In this document: positions 43,920 to 52,568 of the stretch, piece by piece | Layout: every line of letters begins with the position of its first letter | Numbering within the stretch: the first letter of the stretch is position 1 | Assembly: GCF_005937885.2 (NCBI RefSeq) | Contig: NZ_CP042176.1 | Span: forward strand, 5,327,501 to 5,391,500 | DNA length: 64,000 nucleotides | From: Bradyrhizobium sp. KBS0727 | GTDB taxonomy: Bacteria; Pseudomonadota; Alphaproteobacteria; Rhizobiales; Xanthobacteraceae | Direction: 5' to 3' | The notes under the pieces: generated by a model | Told to the model about the DNA's origin: nothing | Seen by the model: the letters and a program-made list of their open reading frames with translations, nothing else | Databases searched by the model: none | Position numbers and translations under genes: made by a program

Positions 43920-45305
43920 TCAATAGATGCCCGTCAAATAGAAGAACCCGATGACAACAAATACCGCCACGGTCTTCGTCAATGTAATCACGAACACATC
44001 CTTGTAGGCCTGCCTGTGTGTGAGACCGGTCACCGCAAGCAGCGTGATGACCGCGCCGTTATGCGGCAAAGTGTCCATACCGCCGCTCGCCATCGCGGCG
44101 ACCCGATGAAATACCTCGAGCGGAATGTTCGCAGCCTTTGCAGCAGCGATGAAAGTATCGGACATTGCGGCGAGCGCGATGCTCATGCCGCCGGAGGCGG
44201 AGCCCGTGATACCTGCGAGCACCGTCACAGTCACGGCTTCATTGACCAGGGGATTGGGAATCGCACTCAGCGCGGCAGACACCGTCTTGAAGCCGGGCAA
44301 GAGTGCAATGACGCCACCAAACCCGTATTCAGATGCGGTGTTCAGCGATGCGAGCAGCGCGCCGGCGACGGCTGCCTTACTGCCGTCCGCGAACCTAGCA
44401 AGCACGGGCCGCCAGGCAAATATGAAGACGGTCACAATCCCCAGAAGGAGTGCGCCTTCGACGGCCCATATCGCCGCCACCGATCCGATTTGCGTTACGA
44501 TCGGGTGGTCGCCGAGCGTGATCTCGTGTTTCGCTCCGTAAAAGCGGGGGATCAGGAAGGTCAGAATGAAATTTGAAACACCTACAATGATTAGCGGCAG
44601 GATGGCGATCAAGGGATTCGGCAGTTCCTTCTCTTCAAACGGCTCCGGTTCGTTAAGAACCTCCGTGCCATAACCCTCCCCGCGGGCCTGCGCGGCGCGA
44701 CGACGGTTCTCGATGTAGGCGAGGCCTACGCCGAAAACGAAAATGCTGCCGATGATGCCAAGCACCGGGGCGGCCCACGTCGTCGTGTTGAAGAAGGTCG
44801 TTGGTATGATGTTTTGAATCTGCGGCGTCCCCGGCAACGCATCCATCGTGAAGCTGAATGCCCCGAGCGCAATCGTGCAGGGAATGAGACGTTTCGGAAT
44901 GTCACCTTGGCGAAACATCTCGGCTGCGAATGGATATACCGCGAACACCACGACGAACAGCGACACGCCGCCGTAGGTGAGGATCGCACATACGACGATG
45001 ATGGACAAAACGGCCCTCTCCCGGCCGAGTATCCCTATCACGGCAGATACGATCGACTTCGAGAAACCCGACAGCTCGATAACCTTGCCGAAGACTGCTC
45101 CCAGCATGAAAACGGGGAAATAGCTTTTCACGAATCCGACCATCTTCTCCATGAAGACGCTGGAGAACATGGGAGGCACCAGCGACGGGTCTGTGAACAG
45201 CACGGCGCCAAGCGCGGCCACCGGCGCGAACAGGATCACGCTGTAGCCGCGATAGGCCACAAGCATGAGAAAGACCAGAGCGGCCAACACGATCAAGAAG
45301 TTCAT
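43920..45305 (-). CDS. GntP-family permease
   Basis: A 461-residue membrane protein with 12 or so helices. The segments DALPGTPQIQNIIPTTFFNT (about 160), FGGVIALLPGFKTV and GSASGGMSIALAAMSDTFI, plus the C-terminal MASGGMDTLPHNGAVITLL, are typical of the GntP gluconate/hydroxy-acid:H+ symporters. The MASGGMDTLPHNG motif is what I associate with members linked to 3-hydroxybutyrate uptake; the substrate is not proved. The CBS gene precedes it by 41 bp on the same strand, so both may be driven by the FixK box at 45892. Confidence 0.88.
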   Translation of the reverse strand: MNFLIVLAALVFLMLVAYRGYSVILFAPVAALGAVLFTDPSLVPPMFSSVFMEKMVGFVKSYFPVFMLGAVFGKVIELSGFSKSIVSAVIGILGRERAVLSIIVVCAILTYGGVSLFVVVFAVYPFAAEMFRQGDIPKRLIPCTIALGAFSFTMDALPGTPQIQNIIPTTFFNTTTWAAPVLGIIGSIFVFGVGLAYIENRRRAAQARGEGYGTEVLNEPEPFEEKELPNPLIAILPLIIVGVSNFILTFLIPRFYGAKHEITLGDHPIVTQIGSVAAIWAVEGALLLGIVTVFIFAWRPVLARFADGSKAAVAGALLASLNTASEYGFGGVIALLPGFKTVSAALSAIPNPLVNEAVTVTVLAGITGSASGGMSIALAAMSDTFIAAAKAANIPLEVFHRVAAMASGGMDTLPHNGAVITLLAVTGLTHRQAYKDVFVITLTKTVAVFVVIGFFYLTGIY

Positions 45306-45346
45306 GGCGAAGATCCCCTGCGCGCCTTCGTTCGACCCCGGCCCTG

Positions 45347-45832
45347 TCAGGCCGTCGATGTGAGCATGGTCAGACGTTCCCGCTCGAGTTCAGCGATGAC
45401 CCTCGTGTGGTGCGCGACCGCTTCGCCCAGCAAGTCACGAACCGAAATTACCCCCACGACGTCGTCATTATCCGTCACCGGCAGATGGCGAATCTGGTGT
45501 TCGTGCATCAGCCTCAGACAGTCGGAAAAGGTATTGGTAATGTCGGCTTTGACGACGTTGCGGACCATAATGTCCGCGACCGACGTCGCCTCGGCAGATC
45601 TTCCGCCGAGGACGAGACGCCGGACGCAATCGCGTTCGGAAAGAACGCCGACGATCGTGCGGCGCTCCATGACCACCAAAAAACCGATGTTCTTGTCGGC
45701 CATGAGTTGCATCGCCGAAAGCGCATTGTCGCCGGGTGCAACGGTCCAGAGAGCCTTGGACTTGGCGGCAAGGATCTGTTTCAGCGGTCGGTAGGCAAGG
45801 ATTTGCTCGGGCCGTCTGAGCGGATGATCCAT
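45347..45832 (-). CDS. CBS-pair protein upstream of the GntP permease
   Basis: A 161-residue protein with two CBS repeats: LWTVAPGDNALSAMQLMADK around residue 30 and VADIMVRNVVKADITNTFSD around 90, ending in VISVRDLLGEAVAHHTRVIA and a helical tail. A stand-alone nucleotide sensor. Its FixK box is centred 66 bp upstream. The GntP permease follows after 41 bp, which suggests that it might regulate the transporter, though related CBS proteins also occur singly. Confidence 0.88.
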   Translation of the reverse strand: MDHPLRRPEQILAYRPLKQILAAKSKALWTVAPGDNALSAMQLMADKNIGFLVVMERRTIVGVLSERDCVRRLVLGGRSAEATSVADIMVRNVVKADITNTFSDCLRLMHEHQIRHLPVTDNDDVVGVISVRDLLGEAVAHHTRVIAELERERLTMLTSTA

Positions 45833-46085
45833 GGTGCAATCTCATAATGGCTCGATCTGCGTTGAATCTGTGAAGCCGAAGGCGGAATGCCTTGATCTAT
45901 GTCAAGTGTGGGGCCGATCGATCGCTGTGCGCCGCAACACAGCCGAGGCAACTGACTGCGAAAAACGCGCTGCAAGGGCAAACAGCTGACGATAAGATCG
46001 GCCGCGACGCTGTTGTTAGGAGGTGTGCATGGGAAACCCTGGAGCGGCGCGGGAGCGCGGGTAGTCCGGCGACCCGCGCCAGGGC
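45833..46085. other. Intergenic region with FixK box
   Basis: Carries the box at 45892; the rest shows short, unrecognisable frames on both strands leading into the decayed metallopeptidase gene. Confidence 0.4.
45892..45905. promoter_or_regulatory. FixK/FNR box upstream of the CBS-GntP pair
   Basis: TTGATCTATGTCAA, centre 66 bp before the 45832 start. Confidence 0.86.
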
Positions 46086-46500
46086 GAGTTTGATATATTT
46101 CTTCACGAGACAGGGGCCGTCTCCAATATGCTGGAAATACCGGTGCTCGGCCGGGGGGAGATGCCGCCGATCAGTTCTCCGCTTACGTCATGCGTCGGCT
46201 CGGCAGAGATGAAGCCCGCAGAATGATCCTCGGGTCTGCCCATCATTATACAACCCAGATGCCGGGGCAGGAGGTCACTCTTCCGCGCCAGTCGTTTTCG
46301 GACGCACACTCGACGCCAATCCAACGGGCGTTCAACGTCTTGTGTATCGCTTACGGTGCCGACAAGAACCTTTTTGCCGATGTCGTCGAAAAGAATTTCC
46401 TGCCCAAGCGACGAGCCGAAAGGTGCGAAACAGAGGATAATGACTTTTCCTTCGCCATGACCAAGCTAATCGGCCCGCATATCAATGACAGGGCGCATGG
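46086..46500 (+). pseudogene. Decayed DUF4344-type putative metallopeptidase
   Basis: Two frames together resemble the C-terminal half of DUF4344 proteins: FDIFLHETGAVSNMLEIPVL in one frame, then after a one-base loss near 46152-46160 (a run of six G) DAADQFSAYVM, and later AFNVLCIAYGADKNLFADVV and LPKRRAERCETEDNDFSFAM in the frame of 46190. The zinc-site motif, HELGH in relatives, reads HETGA here, so a metal-binding histidine is gone. The N-terminal half is missing and the natural end is lost. It is clearly non-functional. Confidence 0.6.
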
Positions 46501-46552
46501 CGCCGCAGCCGGCGGACCGGTTTCCGAAATAATGGATGGCGCGTGCCGCGGT

Positions 46553-48166
46553 TCATCGCACCTCGGCAGGAGGCACCGTCGGCAGGGAAATTTCGAATGT
46601 CGATCCCCGGGGACTCGATTCGGCAAGGACCAAACCGCCTTCATACCGTTCAACGATCGTGCGGCAGATTGCCAAACCCAACCCCATACCCGCGGGCTTG
46701 GTCGTGAAGAACGCCTCAAATATCCGTCCTTGGTCCTGTGGATTCACTCCGGGACCGGTGTCATGAACAGACAGGAGAACTGACGAATTTCCTCGGAGCC
46801 GCGTGCTGATGTTCAATCGGCGACGATCAGGAGGGGTAGAACTCATCGCCTCGATCGCGTTCTTGACCAGGTTCAAGATCACCTGTTGCAACTGCACTCG
46901 ATCGACACGCACTAAAGACGGCTCCGCCCGGAACTCGGTCACGACAGATACTTCATTGATCATTAGTTCGTGCCGCAGCAATCGTAACCCCTGTTGAACA
47001 ACGTCCTCAATGGGCATCATGGCAGGCTGATCTGTTGGTTTCTTGAACAGTTCTCGAACGCTGGTGATGGTCGCGCTCACCCTGAGGCTTGCCTCCTCTA
47101 TGTCTTTGAGAATGATATTCAGGTCCTGCAGCAAAGGAGGCTGGGAGCGCAGCTGCTTCAGAGCCGTGCTCGTATTCAGCGTGATTGACGCCAACGGCGA
47201 CCTGATTTCATGTGCGATTGCCGCGGTGGCTGCGTCTATGCTCACCAAGCGGTTCGATCGTTCTCGCCGCTGCATCGTCAGAGCGCTGGCCAGGCGCGTG
47301 TATAGTACGATCATCTCGGTCAGCAATACGGACAACAGCATGCAACTTGCGACCAGCGCAAATCCGCGGGCTGCATACCACCCCACCGAAAAGCGAACCG
47401 AACTCGCGACGGCCGCTACCAGAAAGTTGGGTAGCCAGGCGAATAAGGTCACCAGGAGCCACAGATCGAGCACAGTCCGTCTTCGGGCGAAAAGCACCAG
47501 CAGTGTAGTGGCGCCGAACAGCAACAAGGCGACATTGATTTGGCTGCCCAGTCTTGTCTGCAGCGTGATACTTGTCGCGTAGAAGCTTGGTAATGACTCG
47601 ACCCTAACCGTCACCAGCCACGACAGCGCGGCGACTGCTCCAAACACGCCGGCAACGGTCATGGCGATACTCGCAGTCGTCGAAATGGGAGAGCTCTTGC
47701 CTTTGTCCTTCAGCAAAGCATACGCAAGGATACCCAAGGGGAAAGTTGTGTGCCAGAAAACAAAAAACCAGGCCGGAGTGTTGGAACCGTCCCCGATGAT
47801 GCCACCCGGTGCGTAGCCGCCCGGAAAGCTCAATGTCTGCAGAAAGGCAAACGAGCCGCCAAAGAGGTATCCACTCGCGAGAGCGAGCAGCGCGCGGTGC
47901 GGCTGGACCGAATATTGAGCCAACAGGAGAGTCGCCGTGAGCAGGTCAGCAGCGCTCAGGACCGTCTGAAGGACCGGAACAAAGCTGTCTATTCTTCCTA
48001 ACTGTACGTTCGCGAACGGAGCAACAAGAACCGCCGTGGCGAGCAGCGCAACTATTACCCCGACAGCGACGGCTCGATGTCCCGGCGTCGAAGGCATCAA
48101 TGGCACCACGACCGGAGGATCGTGATCTGCATCGGGCAAATACTGGTGAGTGTCCGCTTTCGGCAT
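46553..48166 (-). CDS. Membrane-bound histidine kinase with MASE4-like sensor region
   Basis: A 537-residue kinase. Residues about 30-285 form seven or eight membrane helices resembling the MASE4 sensor type, with no periplasmic domain of size. The kinase core has the H box AIAHEIRSPLASITLNTS (histidine near 318), N box NLVKNAIEAM, DTGPGVNPQD and GMGLGLAICR. No response regulator adjoins it, so it is an orphan; stand-alone receivers at 29866 and 60656 are candidates only by presence. No FixK box is seen upstream. The signal is unknown. Confidence 0.88.
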   Translation of the reverse strand: MPKADTHQYLPDADHDPPVVVPLMPSTPGHRAVAVGVIVALLATAVLVAPFANVQLGRIDSFVPVLQTVLSAADLLTATLLLAQYSVQPHRALLALASGYLFGGSFAFLQTLSFPGGYAPGGIIGDGSNTPAWFFVFWHTTFPLGILAYALLKDKGKSSPISTTASIAMTVAGVFGAVAALSWLVTVRVESLPSFYATSITLQTRLGSQINVALLLFGATTLLVLFARRRTVLDLWLLVTLFAWLPNFLVAAVASSVRFSVGWYAARGFALVASCMLLSVLLTEMIVLYTRLASALTMQRRERSNRLVSIDAATAAIAHEIRSPLASITLNTSTALKQLRSQPPLLQDLNIILKDIEEASLRVSATITSVRELFKKPTDQPAMMPIEDVVQQGLRLLRHELMINEVSVVTEFRAEPSLVRVDRVQLQQVILNLVKNAIEAMSSTPPDRRRLNISTRLRGNSSVLLSVHDTGPGVNPQDQGRIFEAFFTTKPAGMGLGLAICRTIVERYEGGLVLAESSPRGSTFEISLPTVPPAEVR

Positions 48167-48493
48167 TGGCGCGCCACTCCCTCCGGCGACGGGCTTCCGC
48201 CCACTGAAGTTTTAGTATCCCCCGGAAGACTTCCGTTGGCGAGTGCTTCAGCCGTGTTCAATCAAGTTTGGCGGCCAAAGCCCGGGTATCAAGCATTTCG
48301 AGGGAGCCCGTAACCTTTTCGCAGCGCTTGTCGCATCGCCAAACGCAAGGTCCGTTGCCGCCCTGGGCGTTGCTTGTGAGCGGCAGCCCGGATCGCTGCG
48401 GGCTTTACGGCCGCATGCAAATGCCGACCGATCCGGCGGATTTTGCTCAGGGATTATCAACTCCGGCGGCATATTTTGCCACGCCGGAGGCCT
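48167..48493. other. Intergenic region, no gene recognised
   Basis: About 330 bp upstream of the kinase. A short dyad CGGAAGACTTCCG lies near 48221-48233. No box of the TTGA-N6-TCAA type was found. Confidence 0.4.
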
Positions 48494-48961
48494 TCACTTT
48501 AGCGAGATTTTGATCCCGCTGACGTTGCCCGCGAACTCCATTCCCGCCCGGAGACCTTGCAGGGCGATCCTTACACCCTTGTCGTTGCTGAGCTGAACGC
48601 CTCCGAACCCGCCAACGAAGGCCCCGCCACCTCCAACTGAACTGTAAGTGCCGGCGAAATCGCTGATCTGCTTGATTCCGGTAGCCCATCCTTCCAACCG
48701 GCTGATGGACGCGCCGGCTGCAACTCCCAGGCTGAGGCCGGACACCCTGAACGGATAGTCGCGGCCGCGATACGTCACGACACCGCTGCCGCCGCCGGCT
48801 CCCACCATCAGCCCTGCCTTCACCAGCTTGACCCGGACATGGCCGGGAGCCTGCGCCGAGGACGGCGTCACCGGCACTGTCAACGCGAACAGCCCAATTG
48901 CCGCCAGGGACATGACGACCAAGCGCAGTGCAGCTATCCAGCGCTCAGGGTTTTGCTGCAT
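48494..48961 (-). CDS. Secreted hypothetical protein, third gene of the DUF3300 operon
   Basis: A 155-residue protein with an N-terminal signal segment (about 10-37, ending PSSAQA). The mature part is glycine-rich with GLMVGAGGGSGVVTYRGRDY and FRVSGLSLGVAAGASISRLE, then YSSVGGGGAFVGGFGGVQLS and MEFAGNVSGIKISLK. The same layout, with many identical positions, occurs in the 55756-56190 protein, so they are paralogues. The family is unknown to me; the alternation suggests a beta-structured exported domain. Its start overlaps the DUF2950 stop by 17 bp. Confidence 0.78.
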   Translation of the reverse strand: MQQNPERWIAALRLVVMSLAAIGLFALTVPVTPSSAQAPGHVRVKLVKAGLMVGAGGGSGVVTYRGRDYPFRVSGLSLGVAAGASISRLEGWATGIKQISDFAGTYSSVGGGGAFVGGFGGVQLSNDKGVRIALQGLRAGMEFAGNVSGIKISLK

Positions 48962-49868
48962 CGACTTTCTTCCAGGTCTGGTCGGGATCGAACAGGATCA
49001 GGCGCTTGGCGAAGAAGTCGGTGCTTTTTCCAAGGTCCTTCTCGTAGACCGTCCCGACATGACTGACCAGGAAGGTCTTCACGCCGGAATTGCCATACTC
49101 GGCGGGCCAGGCGATCAGCGCGAAGCCGCCGATCATTTTGTCCTTCACGACATAATTGAGCGTGCCGCCGGGTGCATCCGATCCCTGCGCTTTCAATATC
49201 CGGAAATAGTAACCGTGATAAGGCGCCGGCTTGTCACCGGCCTTGTAGCCTTCGGCCGCAGCCTCCGCGACCAATGCGCCGAGTGGGCTCGGATCGCTAT
49301 CGTCACGCCAGAACAGCCCATCCTTCTTGCCTGGCGTCGATACGATCCGCTGCGCATAAACGCCCCCGCCCTCACCGCGATCCTTGTCGGCGTATTCGTT
49401 CTGGGCATCGACATAGGCGAGGCAGGTCTGGATCGCGTCGAGCTCGTTACGGCCGATACGACGATACAGGACCTCGATGCGGCCCTCGTCAGCATCGAAA
49501 ACCCAGCCGGTCCGGGTGTTGACGAGTGGAATCGGGAACGGGAAGTCGTCCGCGCCCAACATCAGCGTGGCCTTTTTGTTACCCTCAGCTTTGATCGAAT
49601 GCTTGGCGTCATACATGGACGTGAAGCGTAGACGCGTGTCCGCATCGGCGACCTCGTCGCCCGACGAGACGATGTCATCGGCGGCCCTGCCGAGGACCTT
49701 CAAAACATCGCGTGGGCCGCTCTTGACCGCGACAGCCAATGCCGCCGCGGCATCCTCCGGAGAGGGAAAAGACTGCTGCGCCTGGGACACCGAGCTCATC
49801 AGGGCCAGCGCCAAGATGGCCGCAACACTTGTCGACACGGCGCGATGGAATGACGTCATGACAGTCAT
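48945..49868 (-). CDS. DUF2950 family exported protein
   Basis: With the ATG at 49868 the product has 307 residues and a signal peptide (AVSTSVAAILALALMSSVSQ). The body carries the DUF2950 features: FPSPEDAAAALAVAVKSGPR at the start, then RTGWVFDADEGRIEVLYRRI and CLAYVDAQNEYADKDRGEGG, then PYHGYYFRILKAQG. The role of DUF2950 is unknown; it is regularly found beside DUF3300 genes. Its ATG overlaps the DUF3300 stop as ATGA, so translation is coupled. Confidence 0.88.
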   Translation of the reverse strand: MTVMTSFHRAVSTSVAAILALALMSSVSQAQQSFPSPEDAAAALAVAVKSGPRDVLKVLGRAADDIVSSGDEVADADTRLRFTSMYDAKHSIKAEGNKKATLMLGADDFPFPIPLVNTRTGWVFDADEGRIEVLYRRIGRNELDAIQTCLAYVDAQNEYADKDRGEGGGVYAQRIVSTPGKKDGLFWRDDSDPSPLGALVAEAAAEGYKAGDKPAPYHGYYFRILKAQGSDAPGGTLNYVVKDKMIGGFALIAWPAEYGNSGVKTFLVSHVGTVYEKDLGKSTDFFAKRLILFDPDQTWKKVDAAKP

Positions 49869-51526
49869 GGCGACACCTCCGCAGGGATCTTTGCGCCGTT
49901 CGCAATCCAATCGCGATACGTGCGGAACGTCAGTCCGAGTTTCTCGTAGTAAACCCGCAGGTAGCCGTCGCTACCGCGCGTCACCGCATCCGGCACTACG
50001 GCCTGCACCTCTTGCGCCATTACACCCACATACGTCTTCCGGCTGCCGAGATAGCTGAAGCGGTAATAGCCGAGGCCGCTGGAGAGATGGCCGAGCAGGA
50101 TGATGTCATGCTTGAGCGCAACGTCGGAACGCCGCCCACCGCCGCCGCCGCCCCGGAAGCCACCGCCACCTCCGCCACGGAAGCCGCCTCCTCCGCCACC
50201 ATGGAAGCCGCCACCACCACGCCCGCCGGCGAAGCTTGCAGCGCCACCACCGCGCGGCATGCTTGCCATGCTCGACCGGCCGCGTGCGGATGCCGCAGAC
50301 GCCCCCCGGCCAGACGACAAATCCATCGCGCCGCCGCGATTGCCGCCACCTCTGTTGGCTGCACCCCCGCCGCCGCGGTTAGCGGCCTTCGCGCGATCCC
50401 CGCCGCCTTTGGCGCGGTCCGCAGCACCGGCGCGATTACCGCCGCCCTTGGCGCGGTCCGCAACGCCAGCGCGGTCACCGCCGCCGGGCCGGTCGCGCGA
50501 GCCGGCACGGTCACCGCCACGATCTCCCGCCCGATCCCCCGCACCCTGGTTCGGACGCAACACCTGCTGTCCGTCGCGGCCGCGAAAATCCATCCGGTTC
50601 GAAGCGCCGGCCTTCAGATTGTTGTTCCCGAAGCGTTGCTGAACATTAGCGTTGTTGTAACGCACGCCCTGGCGATGCACCGAATTGTGCTGCCAGCCGA
50701 CGTTGGCGGTGCGATGGTTGACGTAGACATTACGATTACCCCAGTTGCAGCCACCGCCCCAGTAATTGCCCCAGCGGCCGATAGCCCAGGCTGCGCCAAA
50801 GGCGAGACCAGCCGCAACCACCCCCGCGCCGATATAGGACGGGTACCCGAAGTAATATGGCGGATAGGCCTCATAAGGCCAGGTCCCGTAGACCGTGGCC
50901 GGATCGTAATACGGCACGTAGACCGTCGCGGGGTCAGCCTGTTCGATCACGACGACCTGTTTGCTTTCCTGGGTCTTGACGCTGACCTTCTGCTGCTTGG
51001 TCGTGACCAGCTTCTTGTTATCATAGGCCTTGGTGCGGAGCCGCTGGACGGCGTCCATCAGGTCCGGTTGCTGGGCCAGCACTGCATCGCCGAGATTCTT
51101 GGTCCATTCGATCTTGTCGCTCATCATTGTCAGGACGGCGGCCGTGCTGACCAGAGCTTTGACGCTGTCGTCCCAGGACTGCTTGTCGACCTCCGTCTTC
51201 AGCGCGTCGCCCTTGAGCGACTTGCGCTCCTTCAGCCAACGATCGGCCTGCACCACTTCCAGCGGATAGGTCGATGCAGCCAGCACGTTGGCGAGCAGCT
51301 CATCCGGGTAAAGTGCGATCGGCGCGACCAGCGCCTCGAGCTGTTCTGGCTTCAGGAGTGACTGGTCAGGTAGGGACGGCGACGGACTGACTGGGGCTTG
51401 GGCCGCAGGTTGGCTCGGCGACGACTGAGCGGATGGCGCAGGTCGATCCGTCGTTTGGGCGAGGGTGGCAACGGGCGTCGCGATCAGGAGCGCAAGCGCA
51501 ATCAAGGTCCTCACCCAATGAAACAT
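49865..51526 (-). CDS. DUF3300 exported protein with glycine-rich region and S74-type C-terminal domain
   Basis: I start at the ATG at 51526 (GGAGGCGACA upstream), giving 553 residues with a signal peptide (LIALALLIATPVATLAQ). DUF3300 occupies about 45-240 (LVAPIALYPDELLANVLAAS, then VVQADRWLKERKSLKGDAL). Next comes a long low-complexity RAGDRGGDRA / RGGGGGGFRGGGGGG region (about 330-470). The last ~85 residues, SDVALKHDIILLGHLSSGLG and YVGVMAQEVQAVVPDAVTRG, resemble the Peptidase_S74 chaperone domain of phage tail spikes. A surface or envelope role is likely. FixK box centred 62 bp upstream; operon with DUF2950 and the 48494 gene. Confidence 0.88.
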   Translation of the reverse strand: MFHWVRTLIALALLIATPVATLAQTTDRPAPSAQSSPSQPAAQAPVSPSPSLPDQSLLKPEQLEALVAPIALYPDELLANVLAASTYPLEVVQADRWLKERKSLKGDALKTEVDKQSWDDSVKALVSTAAVLTMMSDKIEWTKNLGDAVLAQQPDLMDAVQRLRTKAYDNKKLVTTKQQKVSVKTQESKQVVVIEQADPATVYVPYYDPATVYGTWPYEAYPPYYFGYPSYIGAGVVAAGLAFGAAWAIGRWGNYWGGGCNWGNRNVYVNHRTANVGWQHNSVHRQGVRYNNANVQQRFGNNNLKAGASNRMDFRGRDGQQVLRPNQGAGDRAGDRGGDRAGSRDRPGGGDRAGVADRAKGGGNRAGAADRAKGGGDRAKAANRGGGGAANRGGGNRGGAMDLSSGRGASAASARGRSSMASMPRGGGAASFAGGRGGGGFHGGGGGGFRGGGGGGFRGGGGGGRRSDVALKHDIILLGHLSSGLGYYRFSYLGSRKTYVGVMAQEVQAVVPDAVTRGSDGYLRVYYEKLGLTFRTYRDWIANGAKIPAEVSP

Positions 51527-51581
51527 TGTCGCCTCCATTCCTGTCGTTGGCGCAAGCTTCGCGCAGCCCGAATGCCAAGGT

Positions 51582-51595
51582 TTGACAGAGATCAA
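51582..51595. promoter_or_regulatory. FixK/FNR box of the DUF3300-DUF2950 operon
   Basis: TTGACAGAGATCAA, centre 62 bp before the 51526 start. Confidence 0.83.
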
Positions 51596-51887
51596 AGGAA
51601 TCCGACGGCTCAGTGTGGCATCTGCCCCTGCGGCGCGCTCCCTTGCTGCGGCGCAAGAACCAGCCGGCGGTCATGAGGTTTTCCCGCCGGTGCGCCGCCA
51701 CGTTCAACGCGACAGCGTCGCGGGCTTCCTGCGCCGCTGGGCTTTGTTACAATAGATCGAAACGGTCTTGCGTCGTAAACCAGCTGAACGTCGGCATAAA
51801 CCGCCGGTGCGGCTGACGCGCAGCTTGTCCGGCCGCGCAAGCTGCAATTTCCGGAGCTCGTGAACTGGATTTTCTCCAGCGCGAGTG
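51596..51887. other. Intergenic region upstream of the DUF3300 operon
   Basis: No gene is supported. A 144-codon minus-strand frame crosses it (51610-52044) but has no recognisable motif. Confidence 0.35.
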
Positions 51888-52076
51888 TCAGACCTCGATA
51901 TCGCCGTCGAAACTGTCGGAGATCGTTTTCAGCGCGCGGGTATAGTCGGCCATCACCTTGAGCAATTTCGCTGCGCCGTCCGCCACGCTGACTGGACGGT
52001 GCGCGCGATGAAGTCCCGCGATCAAAGCCGCATTTGCGAGGCATTGAGCGCGCGTAGTTCCGTTGATCGACGCCAT
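51888..52076 (-). CDS. Possible small protein next to an orphan FixK box
   Basis: A 62-residue frame from the ATG at 52076: ASINGTTRAQCLANAALIAG, then LHRAHRPVSVADGAAKLLKV and DYTRALKTISDSFDGDIEV. Composition looks protein-like and helical, but no family is recognised and the ribosome site is weak. The FixK box centre is only 31 bp before this ATG, too close for ordinary activation, so either the start is further downstream or the box serves something else. Confidence 0.4.
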   Translation of the reverse strand: MASINGTTRAQCLANAALIAGLHRAHRPVSVADGAAKLLKVMADYTRALKTISDSFDGDIEV

Positions 52077-52100
52077 CAGTCCCAAGTATCGTGGTGTGCG

Positions 52101-52114
52101 TTGAGCTAGGTCAA
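52101..52114. promoter_or_regulatory. Orphan FixK/FNR box
   Basis: TTGAGCTAGGTCAA. No convincing start codon lies 50-110 bp away on either side: to the left is the short frame at 51888-52076, to the right the 3' end of the secreted protein gene 52139-52552 on the other strand. Confidence 0.65.
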
Positions 52115-52138
52115 GCTCCGTCGAGCAAGGATTTTATC

Positions 52139-52552
52139 CTAGATTTGGCAGCGGTGATACTTCACTTCCATTCCTTCCATTCCTGGAAACTCTCGGGAGA
52201 TCGTGTTGCCATCAATTACTTTGAGGAAAAATTGGACATTTGACGACATGATCCCCGAGGCGCAAGCAACGACCAAATTTACAATCTGATCGCTCTCCTT
52301 TTTCGACTTGATCTTGCAGATCTCGGCCTTGCTCCTCAGGCGACCGGCTTCGGCAATGAATCCGCCGCCATACACGCCTGGGAAGGCCGTAAATCCGACC
52401 TGGTTCGCGCGTCCCTTGCGGGTGAACACCTTGGTACATTGGTCCGCGCTCGTCGCCCACGCGCCAGTAAGCTCGAACGCATTCGCCTGCGGCGATGATA
52501 GAAAGACGCATCCTGCCGCTATCGCCATGGCCAAGGCTGGGTTTCTTTTCAT
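52139..52552 (-). CDS. Secreted hypothetical protein downstream of the HlyD gene
   Basis: A 137-residue protein with a signal peptide (PALAMAIAAGCVFLSSPQANA). The mature part has FELTGAWATSADQCTKVFTR and VGFTAFPGVYGGGFIAEAGR, with four cysteines. I recall related exported proteins in Bradyrhizobium with no assigned role. It follows the HlyD-like gene by 16 bp on the same strand, so it is probably the third gene of that operon. Confidence 0.75.
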   Translation of the reverse strand: MKRNPALAMAIAAGCVFLSSPQANAFELTGAWATSADQCTKVFTRKGRANQVGFTAFPGVYGGGFIAEAGRLRSKAEICKIKSKKESDQIVNLVVACASGIMSSNVQFFLKVIDGNTISREFPGMEGMEVKYHRCQI

Positions 52553-52568
52553 AACTATAGGTTCTCCC

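Noticed and set aside
46190..46783. A 197-codon frame taken as an intact gene
   Set aside because: Its first ~100 codons continue a broken DUF4344 gene from another frame, and the end overlaps the kinase gene on the other strand with meaningless sequence.
50012..51361. A 449-codon frame opposite the DUF3300 gene
   Set aside because: Alanine/proline-rich translation of the glycine-rich repeats read backwards.
51610..52044. A 144-codon minus-strand frame upstream of the DUF3300 operon
   Set aside because: Arginine/proline-rich with no motif, overlapped by a more protein-like short frame.
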